Below, piece after piece: positions 1-8,033 of a DNA stretch of 64,000 nucleotides. The translations under genes and the position numbers were made by a program. The DNA is from Azospirillum fermentarium (lineage in GTDB: Bacteria; Pseudomonadota; Alphaproteobacteria; Azospirillales; Azospirillaceae). Within the stretch, counting starts at the first letter, position 1, and each line of letters begins with the position of its first letter. The stretch covers positions 2,008,001-2,072,000 of the forward strand of contig NZ_JAOQNH010000001.1 in NCBI RefSeq assembly GCF_025961205.1, in the 5' to 3' direction. The notes under the pieces were generated by a model that was not told the DNA's origin, ran no database searches, and saw only the letters and a list, made by a program, of their open reading frames with translations.

Positions 1-188
1 CCGAATTCTTCGGCACCCCGGTGGTGGGCATGGGCTTCCGCATCTCCACCGAGGTGTCGCGGATGAATCTGGACATCGTGTGGGCGACCATTCTGGTGGC
101 GGCGGTCACCGGGTCGGTGATCTATGGCGCGCTGACGCTGGCCGAACGCGCGCTGACCGCGTGGCACCCGTCGGCGCGCGGGCGTTGA
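1..188 (+). CDS. ABC transporter permease, C-terminal end (partial)
   Basis: Only the last 61 residues are in the window; the gene begins upstream. The fragment contains a hydrophobic segment (about residues 23-42 of the fragment) and a short basic tail ending PSARGR, typical of the last membrane helix of a BPD-type importer permease. The NMT1-like binding protein gene starts 40 bases downstream on the same strand, so the two probably form one operon for an ABC importer. The fragment is too short to name the substrate; the assignment leans on the neighbour. Confidence 0.6.
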   Translation, partial: EFFGTPVVGMGFRISTEVSRMNLDIVWATILVAAVTGSVIYGALTLAERALTAWHPSARGR

Positions 189-228
189 CGGTACTTTTCA
201 TATCCCCCCAAAGAAGAGGGTATTCCCG

Positions 229-1266
229 ATGAACAGGAAGCGGTGGTTCGGAACGGCGGCTGTGGCTTTGGCGCTGGCGGTGTCCGCCGGGGCGGCGGTG
301 GCGGTGTCCGCCGGGGCAGCGGAGGCCAAGGACAAGCTGACGCTGCAACTGAAGTGGGTGCCGCAGGCGCAGTTCGCCGGCTATTACGTCGCCAAGGCCA
401 AGGGCTTCTATGACGAGGCCGGGCTGGACGTGACCATCAAGGCCGGCGGCCCCGACATCAACCCGTCGCAGGTGATCGCCGGCGGTGGCGCCGATGTGGT
501 GGTGGACTGGATGCCGTCGGCGCTGGCCACCCGTGAAAAGGGCGTGCCGCTGGTCAATTTCGGCCAGATCTTCCAGAAGTCGGGCATGCTGCTGACCTGC
601 CGCAAGGACGCCGGCATCACCGCGCCCAAGGATTTCAAGGGCCGCACCCTGGGTGTGTGGTTCGCCGGCAACGAGTATCCGTTCCTGGCGTGGATGAGCA
701 AGCTGGGCTATTCCACCAGCGGCCCCAACCCCGACATCAAGATCCTGAAGCAGGGTTTCAACGTCGATCCGCTGCTGCAAAAGCAGGCCGACTGCATCTC
801 GACCGAGGTCTACAACGAATACCAGCAGGTGCTGGAAGCCGGCATCCCGGAATCGGAACTGGTGGTGTTCAACTACCAGAACGAAGGGGTGGCAACGCTT
901 GAGGACGGGTTCTGGGCGCTGGACAAGACCCTGGCCGATCCGGCCAAGGTGGACCAGTTCGCCCGCCTGATGAAGGCCACCTTCAAGGGCTGGGACTACG
1001 CCGCCAAGAACCAGAAGGAAGCGGTCCAGATCGTTCTGGACAACGACGCCACCGGTTCCCAGACCGAGGAGCATCAGGCCAGCATGCTGCGGGAATCGGT
1101 GAAGCTGCTGGAGGGCGCCACCAAGGGTCCGGGCTATCTCGACCCCGCCGATTACGAACGGACCATCGGCATCCTGCTGTCCGGCTCGTCCGCCCCGGTG
1201 ATCTCCAAGAAGCCGGAAGGGGCTTATACCCACGCCGTCTATGAGGCGATGGAAAAGCTGAAGTAA
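229..1266 (+). CDS. ABC transporter substrate-binding protein, NMT1/THI5-like
   Basis: A 345 aa periplasmic binding protein. Residues 1-33 form a signal peptide (MNRKRW start, Ala-rich core, cleavage near AEA). The mature protein opens with LQLKWVPQAQFAGYYVAKAKGFY, the pattern of NMT1/SsuA-like proteins that bind thiamine-pyrimidine precursors, riboflavin (RibY) or similar compounds. An AGRGG-like ligand loop is replaced here by AGGGADVVVDW. It follows the permease tail and has an AGAGGG-type ribosome site in AAGAAGAGGG about 6 bases before the ATG. The signal peptide contains a short in-frame duplication (AVSAGAA twice). The substrate cannot be fixed from sequence; a riboflavin or pyrimidine importer is plausible. 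Confidence 0.8.
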   Translation: MNRKRWFGTAAVALALAVSAGAAVAVSAGAAEAKDKLTLQLKWVPQAQFAGYYVAKAKGFYDEAGLDVTIKAGGPDINPSQVIAGGGADVVVDWMPSALATREKGVPLVNFGQIFQKSGMLLTCRKDAGITAPKDFKGRTLGVWFAGNEYPFLAWMSKLGYSTSGPNPDIKILKQGFNVDPLLQKQADCISTEVYNEYQQVLEAGIPESELVVFNYQNEGVATLEDGFWALDKTLADPAKVDQFARLMKATFKGWDYAAKNQKEAVQIVLDNDATGSQTEEHQASMLRESVKLLEGATKGPGYLDPADYERTIGILLSGSSAPVISKKPEGAYTHAVYEAMEKLK

Positions 1267-1283
1267 GGCACGCGCCGAAACGG

Positions 1284-1322
1284 AAAAGGCCCCGCCCCCG
1301 GTAACAGGAGCGGGGCTTTTTT
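1284..1322 (+). terminator. Rho-independent terminator after the ABC importer
   Basis: A 7 bp perfect stem (GCCCCGC at 1289-1295, GCGGGGC at 1310-1316) is preceded by AAAA and followed by six T residues. It lies 18 bases after the binding protein stop codon. The A-run on the other side means it could also serve the convergent gene ending at 1334. Confidence 0.85.
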
Positions 1323-1333
1323 ACAAGACCACC

Positions 1334-2359
1334 TTACGTCGCCGCCGGCTGCAGGCGGTCGTAGACGCCATAGTCGTAGGCGATGGCCAGCACGATTTCC
1401 AGGTACAGCTTGATCATGCCGTTGACGTAGAAGGCGGGGCAGCCGGTGTAATGGTGTTCCCCGTCCTTGGCGAAGGGTTCGATCTGGTTGGGGTCGAGCT
1501 GGATCACCGGCTCGCCCTTTTCATCGGCGACGATGAAGGCGGTCTGGTCGGGCGTCAGGGCGTGGATGGCCAGATGGTCTTCATGCTCGGTCTTGGTCTT
1601 GCTCATGTAGGTGACGAGCATGCCGAGGCTGCCCATGGACAGCGGCACCACATGCTTCAGGCTGCGGCGGATGATGGCCTCGTACTCCTCGGCGGTCAGG
1701 CCGGGCAGCAGCATGGGCGCCACCTCCACCACGTTCCAGCAGACATGCAGCGCCGTATGGCTGCCGGTCTTGGTGATCGACAGGATGTCGTAGCCGGATT
1801 TCTTGTAGAGGTGCGATTCCGTCAGCGTCTTGCTCAGCATGTAGCTGGACGCCGCGATGCTGGTGATCTGCCCCTCCTGCCGGCAGCGGTCCTCCTCCGT
1901 CATCACGGCGATGGCCCATTCACGGATCATGGCGTCCAGCAGATGGCAGGAGCAGTCGCGCAGGAACTCGCAAAGCTGGTTCGGCGGCAGCTTTGCCAGC
2001 GCCTCGCGGTCCTTGGTGTCCAGGCTGCTGGGATGCTCCGGCGGGCTGGGCAGGTCGATGAACCCCTCCGGCGTCAGGGGCAGCCGCTTGGTGATGTGCT
2101 GGCGCAGCGGCTCATACAGGTGGGCGAGCGTGGTGTTGACCACGATCTTCTCGAAATCCTCGGGCCGGGCGTTGGCGTGGACCGGGCATTGCCCGCCCAG
2201 CTTCTTGCTGAAATCCTCGCTGAAGAGGAAATCCGGTTCCTTTTCGATCCGGTCCAACAGGTGGGCCACCGACACACGGGTCATCCCCGCCTCGTTGTGG
2301 GCCGCGGTGTAGGCCAGGGCGAAATCGTTCGGGCGGCGGTCGTTGGGCGGGGTGGTCAT
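1334..2359 (-). CDS. Hypothetical protein, 341 aa, Cys-containing, function unknown
   Basis: I do not recognise this family. The protein is soluble, with no signal peptide or membrane segment. It has several cysteine and histidine clusters (CPVH near residue 58, CEFLRDCSCH near 130-140, a late GCPAFY), which could bind metal or be incidental. The C-terminal third is rich in short hydrophobic helices (MIKLYLEIVLAIAYDYGVYD). Codon use fits the genome, so it is very likely a real gene. It stands alone: the gene before it converges on the shared terminator, and the 5'-nucleotidase gene ends 106 bases upstream on the same strand. Confidence 0.7.
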   Translation of the reverse strand: MTTPPNDRRPNDFALAYTAAHNEAGMTRVSVAHLLDRIEKEPDFLFSEDFSKKLGGQCPVHANARPEDFEKIVVNTTLAHLYEPLRQHITKRLPLTPEGFIDLPSPPEHPSSLDTKDREALAKLPPNQLCEFLRDCSCHLLDAMIREWAIAVMTEEDRCRQEGQITSIAASSYMLSKTLTESHLYKKSGYDILSITKTGSHTALHVCWNVVEVAPMLLPGLTAEEYEAIIRRSLKHVVPLSMGSLGMLVTYMSKTKTEHEDHLAIHALTPDQTAFIVADEKGEPVIQLDPNQIEPFAKDGEHHYTGCPAFYVNGMIKLYLEIVLAIAYDYGVYDRLQPAAT

Positions 2360-2465
2360 GGGCGGTGCGGGTCGTTCGGGCCGGGAATGAAAGGCTGATC
2401 CACTCCACGCTAGGTAATACCATGCGCGTACGCAACAAAAGACCCTGTGACATGACGCCTCAAGG

Positions 2466-3974
2466 TCACTTTTTCTCGGTGATCCGCCCCTCGGCTGCGG
2501 GAGAGACGGTCTTTTGCGCCTGGATGTGGTCCATCACCAGCGTCGCCACCAGCGTGCCGGCGGACGGGTCCACCAGAACCTTGCCCCGTTTCAGCGCGTC
2601 ATAGCCGTCGCCGCCCCTCAGCAGGTAATCATTGGTGGCGACGGTGTAGGTGGCGGCGGGGTCCAGCGGCTTGCCCCCCACCGTGGCCTGCACCACCCGC
2701 GCACCCGTGGGGGCCTTGGGATCATAGGTCACGGTCATGCCCGACAGTTGCGGGAAACGTCCGGCCTTGTCCTCGATGCGGGAAAAGCCGTTCTCCAGCA
2801 CCGCCAGCAGGTCGGCCCCGCTCAGCGCCACCACCACGCCCACGTTGGCGAAGGGCAGTTCCTTCAGCACATCCTTGCGGGTGATGGGGGCGCCCGCCCG
2901 GATCAGCCCGTCGCCGCGGATGCCGCCGCCGTTCATCAGCCCGACATCGGTCTTCAGCCCCACCCGCAGCGCGTCGGCGATCAGGTTGCCCATGGCCGAT
3001 TCGCGGGTGCGCACGCTGTCCTTGCGGCTGTCGAGATCGGTGCCGGCGGTGCCGATGGCCGCCGTCATGGCCGAATCGAGATCGTCGGTGTACTGCCGCA
3101 CCTTGGCCGCCACCGCCGCGTCGGGAGTCACGCCGCCGGTGGAGGTCAGCCGCCAGGATTGCGGCACCACGCTGGTCACCGGCCCCTTGGGCGTGGTGCG
3201 GGTGGACACGTCCAGGTCGATGGCCGCCAGATAATGGGCGTCCGACCCCGCCTTCACGATCAGCGTCCCGCCCTCGTAAAAGGTGATGGGGTCGTGGTCG
3301 TGGCCGCCCAGGATGAGGTCGATCCCCTTGACCGTACGGGCCAGCCCACGGTCGGCGGCGATGTCCAGATGGGTCAGGGCGACGACGACGTTGGCCCCCC
3401 CGGCCTTCAGCTTTTTCACCGCGTCCGCCGCGGTGCGGGTGACGTCGGCCAGCTTGAGGAACGATCCGGTGTTGGACAGGGTTTCGGTGTCCTGGGTCAG
3501 CACGCCGAAGAACCCCACGGTCACGTCGCCCACGGTGCGCGTCCAGGTGGCGGGGGCACCGCCGAAGGGGGTGCCGTCGGGGGCCAGCAGGTTGGCGCCC
3601 AGCCAGGGGAAGTGCGCCTCCTTCATGCGGGCCTTGGCGACGTCGGGGCCGAAATCGAATTCGTGGTTGCCGAACACCGCCACGTCGATGCCGACCGCGT
3701 TCAGCAGGTCCACCATCTGCCGCCCCTGCGTGGTGCCCGACAGCAGCGACGGCGACAGGAAATCGCCGCCCAGCGTGGTGATGGCGCCGGGGTTGCGCCC
3801 GCGCTCCTGCCGCAGCAGGGTCATCAGCTCGGCAAAGCCGCCCTGGCCGTCCACGGGTGCGATTTCATAGACGTCGTTGATGTGCAGAAAGGTCACCCGC
3901 CCGTTCTGGGCCAGCACCGGAGACACGGCGAAAGCAGCGGCCAAGGCCACGGCGGCGCAGAACGGACGGAACAT
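2466..3974 (-). CDS. Periplasmic bifunctional 5'-nucleotidase / 2',3'-cyclic phosphodiesterase family
   Basis: A 502 aa secreted metallophosphatase. The ATG at 3974 is preferred because it begins a clean signal peptide (MFRPFCAAVALAAAFAVSPVLA) and has AAAGGA upstream; a longer frame lacks both. Metal-site motifs are visible in order: FLHINDVYEI, GGDFLSPS, FGNHEFDFG and LGGHDHD. The C-terminal substrate domain has NGGGIRGDG and NDYLLRGGDGY. The family hydrolyses nucleotides outside the cytoplasm to recover phosphate and nucleosides. It lies 58 bases after the molybdenum cofactor gene on the same strand, so it may be read from the same transcript, although a palindromic repeat sits between them. 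Confidence 0.85.
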   Translation of the reverse strand: MFRPFCAAVALAAAFAVSPVLAQNGRVTFLHINDVYEIAPVDGQGGFAELMTLLRQERGRNPGAITTLGGDFLSPSLLSGTTQGRQMVDLLNAVGIDVAVFGNHEFDFGPDVAKARMKEAHFPWLGANLLAPDGTPFGGAPATWTRTVGDVTVGFFGVLTQDTETLSNTGSFLKLADVTRTAADAVKKLKAGGANVVVALTHLDIAADRGLARTVKGIDLILGGHDHDPITFYEGGTLIVKAGSDAHYLAAIDLDVSTRTTPKGPVTSVVPQSWRLTSTGGVTPDAAVAAKVRQYTDDLDSAMTAAIGTAGTDLDSRKDSVRTRESAMGNLIADALRVGLKTDVGLMNGGGIRGDGLIRAGAPITRKDVLKELPFANVGVVVALSGADLLAVLENGFSRIEDKAGRFPQLSGMTVTYDPKAPTGARVVQATVGGKPLDPAATYTVATNDYLLRGGDGYDALKRGKVLVDPSAGTLVATLVMDHIQAQKTVSPAAEGRITEKK

Positions 3975-4032
3975 GGGCGGTCCTTTGGGGAGGGGCGGGA
4001 CTGGGATGATAGTGACAGGCAATGGCGGGAGA

Positions 4033-5712
4033 TCAAGCATCACCCCTCGCCCTGGCCCTCTCCCCGGGGGAGAGGGGGAGGGTGGTGTTTCTGGTCTCCG
4101 TCAGCCGCGCCAGCCCCTCGGTGGTGTCCACGTCGGTCAGGATGCCGTCGCCGTCCATGGGCACCTCGCACACCCGGTCGGCGTGGTCGCCCAGCAGGTG
4201 CCGCGCCCCGGTGTCGCCGGCCACGCGGGCCATGCTGGCGAAGAAGCTGCGGTCCCACAGAACCGGGTTGCCGCGCTTCCCGTCGAAGGTCGGCACGCAG
4301 ATGGACCGCCCCTCGGTGGGGTTGTAGGCGGCGATCAGCCGGTTCAGCACCGCCGCCGTCACCTGCGGCATGTCGCCCAGACACACCATCACCCCGTCGC
4401 AATCCGCCGGCACCGCCGCCAGCCCGGCGCGCAGCGACGTGCTCAGCCCCTCGGCGAAATCGGGGTTGTGGGCCAGAACCACGCCGCGCCCGGCCAGCGC
4501 GGCATGCACGCCTTGGGATTCATGCCCGGTCACCACCACCACGGGCCGCGCGTGGGAGGCCAGGACCGCATCGACGGTGCGGGCGATCAGCGGCGCCCCG
4601 TTCACGTCGGCCAGCAGCTTGTTCACCCCGCCCATGCGGGTGGACCGGCCCGCCGCCAGCACCAGTGCTGCGATGCGCGGCGCCCGCAGCAGCGGTTCCG
4701 CCGCCGCCACCGCACTCAGCCGCGGCAGGGGGCGGGAGGGGATTTCGGCCAGCAGCCCGCCCACCCCCATGCCCATGATGTCGCGCCGCCCCACCGGCAC
4801 CCCGGCGGCGAAGCGCTGCAGCACCCAGTCGAAGCCGTTCAGCTTGGGCGAACGCGCGCAGCCCGGCAGCCCCAGCACCGGCACCCCGCCGATGCGGGCC
4901 AGCAGGATCAGGTTGCCGGGATCGACGGGCATGCCGAAATGCTCCACCACCCCGCCGGCCCGTTCCACCGCCGCCGGCAGCACGTCGCGCCGGTCGGTGA
5001 TGGCCGAGGCCCCGGCGATCAGCAGCAGGTCCGGGTGCCGCTCCAGCGCCGCGGCGATGGCGGCGGCCAGGGCCTCCGTCTCGTGGGGGCTGCGGCGTTC
5101 ATCCACCAGCGCGCCGCCCAGCGCCGCCAGCCGGGCACCGGTCACGCCCACCGTCTTGTCCAGCGTGCTGTCCTTGGTGCCGGACAGGCGCGTCTGAATC
5201 AGTGCTGCGGCCAGCGGGCGGAAGGGGGCGGCCCGCAGCGGCGGCTCCCCGGCCATCAGGGCGATGGCCCGTTCCACCGCATCGCGGGGGGCGGCGAAGG
5301 GGATGATCTTCACCGTCGCCACCATCTGCCCCGGTGCCACGGGGGTGAAGGCGGGCAGGGTGGCGACCGTTACCGCTTCATCCACCGCGTTCACCGCGTC
5401 GATGCGGGCAGCGTCGGCCAGGAACAGCCCGGCCTGTTCGGCGAACAGGTTGACCCGGCCGGTGAAGGCCGCCCCGCCGGTGATCCCCGGCCCGGTGAGC
5501 GGGGCGGCCAGGGCCGCCGCCGCCGCATCCTCTCCCATGTCGCCGGGGTCGAGCCGGGCGGCAATGACGTTTTCGATTCCCGCAGCCAGCAAGGCGGCGG
5601 TGTCGGCGGCGCTCAACACCCGGCCCTTGCGGAAGATCAGGCCGCCATGGTTCAGCGCGTGGGCCAGGAAGGCGCCCACGGCGTCATCCACCGGGGTGGG
5701 GCCGAAACGCAT
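4033..5712 (-). CDS. Molybdopterin-binding / NTP-transferase fusion (MoeA-like N-terminus, MobA/MocA-like C-terminus)
   Basis: A 559 aa two-domain protein. Residues about 1-330 resemble the molybdopterin-binding MoeA/MogA fold (opening MRFGPTPVDDAVGAFLAH; later LLIAGASAITDRRDVLP). Residues about 344-535 are a nucleotidyltransferase of the MobA/MocA type, with LVLAAGRSTRMGG, KLL and GDMPQV. It probably makes the cytidylated molybdenum cofactor used by the hydroxylase encoded upstream. The start at 5712 is chosen because the first domain begins there, 4 bases after the XdhC stop. Its last residues (PLSPGERARARG) are encoded by a palindromic repeat, so the C-terminus looks overwritten by that element. 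Confidence 0.8.
   Translation of the reverse strand: MRFGPTPVDDAVGAFLAHALNHGGLIFRKGRVLSAADTAALLAAGIENVIAARLDPGDMGEDAAAAALAAPLTGPGITGGAAFTGRVNLFAEQAGLFLADAARIDAVNAVDEAVTVATLPAFTPVAPGQMVATVKIIPFAAPRDAVERAIALMAGEPPLRAAPFRPLAAALIQTRLSGTKDSTLDKTVGVTGARLAALGGALVDERRSPHETEALAAAIAAALERHPDLLLIAGASAITDRRDVLPAAVERAGGVVEHFGMPVDPGNLILLARIGGVPVLGLPGCARSPKLNGFDWVLQRFAAGVPVGRRDIMGMGVGGLLAEIPSRPLPRLSAVAAAEPLLRAPRIAALVLAAGRSTRMGGVNKLLADVNGAPLIARTVDAVLASHARPVVVVTGHESQGVHAALAGRGVVLAHNPDFAEGLSTSLRAGLAAVPADCDGVMVCLGDMPQVTAAVLNRLIAAYNPTEGRSICVPTFDGKRGNPVLWDRSFFASMARVAGDTGARHLLGDHADRVCEVPMDGDGILTDVDTTEGLARLTETRNTTLPLSPGERARARGDA
4040..4088. repeat. REP-like palindromic repeat overlapping a gene end
   Basis: The sequence contains the palindrome CCCTCTCCCCGGGGGAGAGGG within a larger CACCC...GGGTG inverted arrangement. 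Elements that translate as LSPGERGRG are common dispersed repeats in GC-rich alphaproteobacteria (general knowledge). Here it supplies the last coding residues of the molybdopterin gene and separates it from the 5'-nucleotidase gene. Only one copy was seen in this window. Confidence 0.6.
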
Positions 5713-5716
5713 GGGT

Positions 5717-6448
5717 TTAATCCCTGTGCAGGAGGATGCGCCCGTTGCGGCGCACGGCGGTGATCTCCGCCAGCACCGACAGGGCGATTTCCGCCGGGCT
5801 GACCGCACCGATGTCCAGCCCGACCGGGGCGTGCAGCCGCGCCATCTGCCGGTCGCGCAGCCCCTGCACCCGCAGCCGGTCCAGCCGCTTGGCGTGGGTG
5901 CGGGTGCTGCCCAGCGACCCGACGTAGAACGCCGGGCTGCGCAGCGCCACCAACAGCGCCGGATCGTCCAGCTTGGCGTCGTGGGTCAGGGTGACCACGG
6001 CGGTGCGGGCGTCGATGGCGAGATCCGCCAGCGCCTCGTCCGGCCAGCGGGTGTCGAGTTCCACGCCGGGAAAGCGCCCCTCGCTGGCAAAGGCCCCGCG
6101 CGGGTCCACCACCGTCACGCCATAGCCCAGCATCGCCGCCATCGGCGCCAGATGCTGGGCGATGTGCACCGCCCCCACCAAAATCAGCCGCAGGGGCGGG
6201 TTGTGGACCTGCACGAACAGGCGCAGGGTCATGCCGCCGTCCGCATCCTCCTCTTCGATCAGGCCGCTGGCATCATCGGCGATGCGGTCGCGCACCGCCT
6301 CCAGATGGGCAGGCGACAGGCCGAACCCGCCCTCCACCCGGTCCGGGAACACCAGGGTCTGCAGCCCGGTGGTCAGGTCGGTGACCAGGGCCACGGGTTC
6401 CTTGTCCGCACGGGCCTGCAACAGCCGCTGCAACGTTGCCGTTCTCAT
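5717..6448 (-). CDS. XdhC family protein, Rossmann-domain type
   Basis: A 243 aa maturation factor for molybdenum hydroxylases. A divergent first domain (about 1-100) precedes a C-terminal Rossmann domain (LRLILVGAVHIAQHLAPMAA; then VVTLTHDAKLDDPAL and FYVGSLGSTRTHAKR). XdhC proteins bind molybdenum cofactor, help sulfurate it, and hand it to the apoenzyme. The usual GAGHVA glycine pattern is altered to GAVHIA, so nucleotide binding may be weaker. The start at 6448 overlaps the upstream XdhC stop as ATGA, which indicates translational coupling; an upstream in-frame GTG/ATG extension looks non-coding. Confidence 0.8.
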   Translation of the reverse strand: MRTATLQRLLQARADKEPVALVTDLTTGLQTLVFPDRVEGGFGLSPAHLEAVRDRIADDASGLIEEEDADGGMTLRLFVQVHNPPLRLILVGAVHIAQHLAPMAAMLGYGVTVVDPRGAFASEGRFPGVELDTRWPDEALADLAIDARTAVVTLTHDAKLDDPALLVALRSPAFYVGSLGSTRTHAKRLDRLRVQGLRDRQMARLHAPVGLDIGAVSPAEIALSVLAEITAVRRNGRILLHRD

Positions 6449-6786
6449 TCCACCGCCTCGACATAGACCTGCACCGTGCCGCCGCAGGCCAGGCCCACGT
6501 CCCACGCCATTTCGTCCGACACGCCGAAGGACAGCAGGCGGGGTTCGCCGTCCTCCATCACCTTTTTCGCCTCGTGCACCACGGCGCCCTCGATGCAGCC
6601 GCCGGAGACGGAGCCGGCCATGGTGCCGTCCTGATCCACCGCCAGCTGGCTGCCCACCGGGCGGGGGGACGACCCCCAGGTGGCGATCACCGTCGCCATC
6701 GCCACCTTGCGCCCGGCCCCGCGCCAGCGGGCCGCCGTTTCCAGCACGTCGTCGATATCAGAGGGGTTGGTATTGGGGGTGCTCAT
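6445..6786 (-). CDS. XdhC/CoxI family protein, small N-domain type
   Basis: A 113 aa protein equal to the isolated XdhC_CoxI domain. It has the family pattern GSSPRPVGSQLAVDQDG followed by GSVSGGCIEGAV, and a late GLACGGTVQVYVE. Together with the next gene it makes a split XdhC pair, a common arrangement in form II CODH-like clusters. Its start lies 29 bases inside the end of the VWA gene, and its stop overlaps the next start, so the three are tightly coupled. Expected role: delivery of molybdenum cofactor to the large subunit. Confidence 0.85.
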   Translation of the reverse strand: MSTPNTNPSDIDDVLETAARWRGAGRKVAMATVIATWGSSPRPVGSQLAVDQDGTMAGSVSGGCIEGAVVHEAKKVMEDGEPRLLSFGVSDEMAWDVGLACGGTVQVYVEAVE

Positions 6787-8026
6787 CTCGGTCCCTTCCT
6801 GCCGTCAGCATCGCGGTCCAGCCGTCCATCCCCGCGGCCCGGCGGGGGCCGGGGCGGGACAGGGCATCGGCCAGCGACGCCAGGCTGTCCAGCGAATGCA
6901 CCGGGCGGAAATCGTCCACATGGGGCAACAGCGCCCGGATACCCGATGATTTCGGGGCAAACCCGTCCCAACGCAACAGGGGATTCAGCCAAATCAGCCG
7001 GCGGCAGGATTTCTGCAGCCGTTCCGCCGCCGCCGCCAGCCCGTCGCCGCCGTCGCGGTCCAGCCCGTCGGTGATGAGAAGCACCACCGCCCCCTGTCCC
7101 AGAACCCGCCGCGCCCAGCGCCGGTTGAAGGTGCCGAGTGCGGTGCCGATGCGCGTGCCGCCCGACCAGTCGGCCACCGCCCCCGCCACGCAATCCACCG
7201 CCACATCCACGTCGCGGTGGCGCAGATGACGGGTGATGTTGGTCAGCCGGGTGCCGAACACGAAGCTGTGGACCCGCGTGCGGGCGTTGGACACCGCGTG
7301 CATGAAATGCAGCAGCATCCGCGAATAGCGGGCCATGGACCCGGAGATGTCGCACAGCACCACCAGCGGCGGCGGGCGGGTGCGCACCCGGCGGCGGGCC
7401 AGACCGGCCACGTCGCCGCCGGTGCGCAGCATCCGCCGCAGCGTGGCGTGGGGGTCGATGCGCGGCCCCTGCGGGTCGGGGCGGAAGCGGCGGGTCGGCA
7501 CCTCGGCCAGCGGCAGCGCCATGCGGGCCATCATCCGCTTGGCCTGCGCCAGTTCCGCCACCGACATCTTGTCGAAATCCTTGCGCTGAAGCTGCTCGGC
7601 GGCGGACACCGTCAGGGCTGCGTCGAATTCGATCTCGGTCTTCGGCGGCTCTTCCGGTTCGGGGTCCAGGCGGTTCTTCAGCGCCTCGGCCACCCGGCGG
7701 GAGAGCTGGGGGCCGGCGTGCTCCACCTCCGTGCGCACCCGTGGCAGCATCATCGCCATCATGCGCTTCAGCAGGTCGGGGTTGCGCCAGAACACATGGA
7801 ACGCCTGATCGAACACCGGGTGCTGGTCGGCGCGGCTGACGAACACGGCGTGCAGCGCCCAATAGAAATCCTCCCGCCGGTCCAGCCCCACCGCCTCCAC
7901 CGCCTCCACCGCCGCCAGCACGGTGCCCGGCCCGGCGGGCAGGCCGGCGGCGCGCAGCGCGCGGGCGAAATGCAGGATGTTCACCGCCAAGCGTGCCGAA
8001 CCCACGGGGGAGGAGGGTGTGGTCAT
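6758..8026 (-). CDS. VWA domain-containing protein, CoxE-like
   Basis: A 422 aa cytoplasmic protein of the CoxE family. The N-terminal half is helical and charged. The C-terminal half is a von Willebrand A domain with the metal-site motif CDISGSMARYSRM (DxSxS, about residue 230) and LITDGLDRDGG. CoxE works with the CoxD-type AAA ATPase encoded 7 bases upstream in maturing the active site of CO-dehydrogenase-like enzymes (known for the form I system). The end overlaps the XdhC gene by 29 bases. Confidence 0.85.
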   Translation of the reverse strand: MTTPSSPVGSARLAVNILHFARALRAAGLPAGPGTVLAAVEAVEAVGLDRREDFYWALHAVFVSRADQHPVFDQAFHVFWRNPDLLKRMMAMMLPRVRTEVEHAGPQLSRRVAEALKNRLDPEPEEPPKTEIEFDAALTVSAAEQLQRKDFDKMSVAELAQAKRMMARMALPLAEVPTRRFRPDPQGPRIDPHATLRRMLRTGGDVAGLARRRVRTRPPPLVVLCDISGSMARYSRMLLHFMHAVSNARTRVHSFVFGTRLTNITRHLRHRDVDVAVDCVAGAVADWSGGTRIGTALGTFNRRWARRVLGQGAVVLLITDGLDRDGGDGLAAAAERLQKSCRRLIWLNPLLRWDGFAPKSSGIRALLPHVDDFRPVHSLDSLASLADALSRPGPRRAAGMDGWTAMLTAGRDRDEHPQYQPL

Positions 8027-8033
8027 GCCGGGA

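Noticed and set aside
2514..4778. Long open frame on the plus strand across the nucleotidase and cofactor genes
   Set aside because: It is low-complexity, rich in His/Gly/Arg, and is antisense to genes with clear family motifs.
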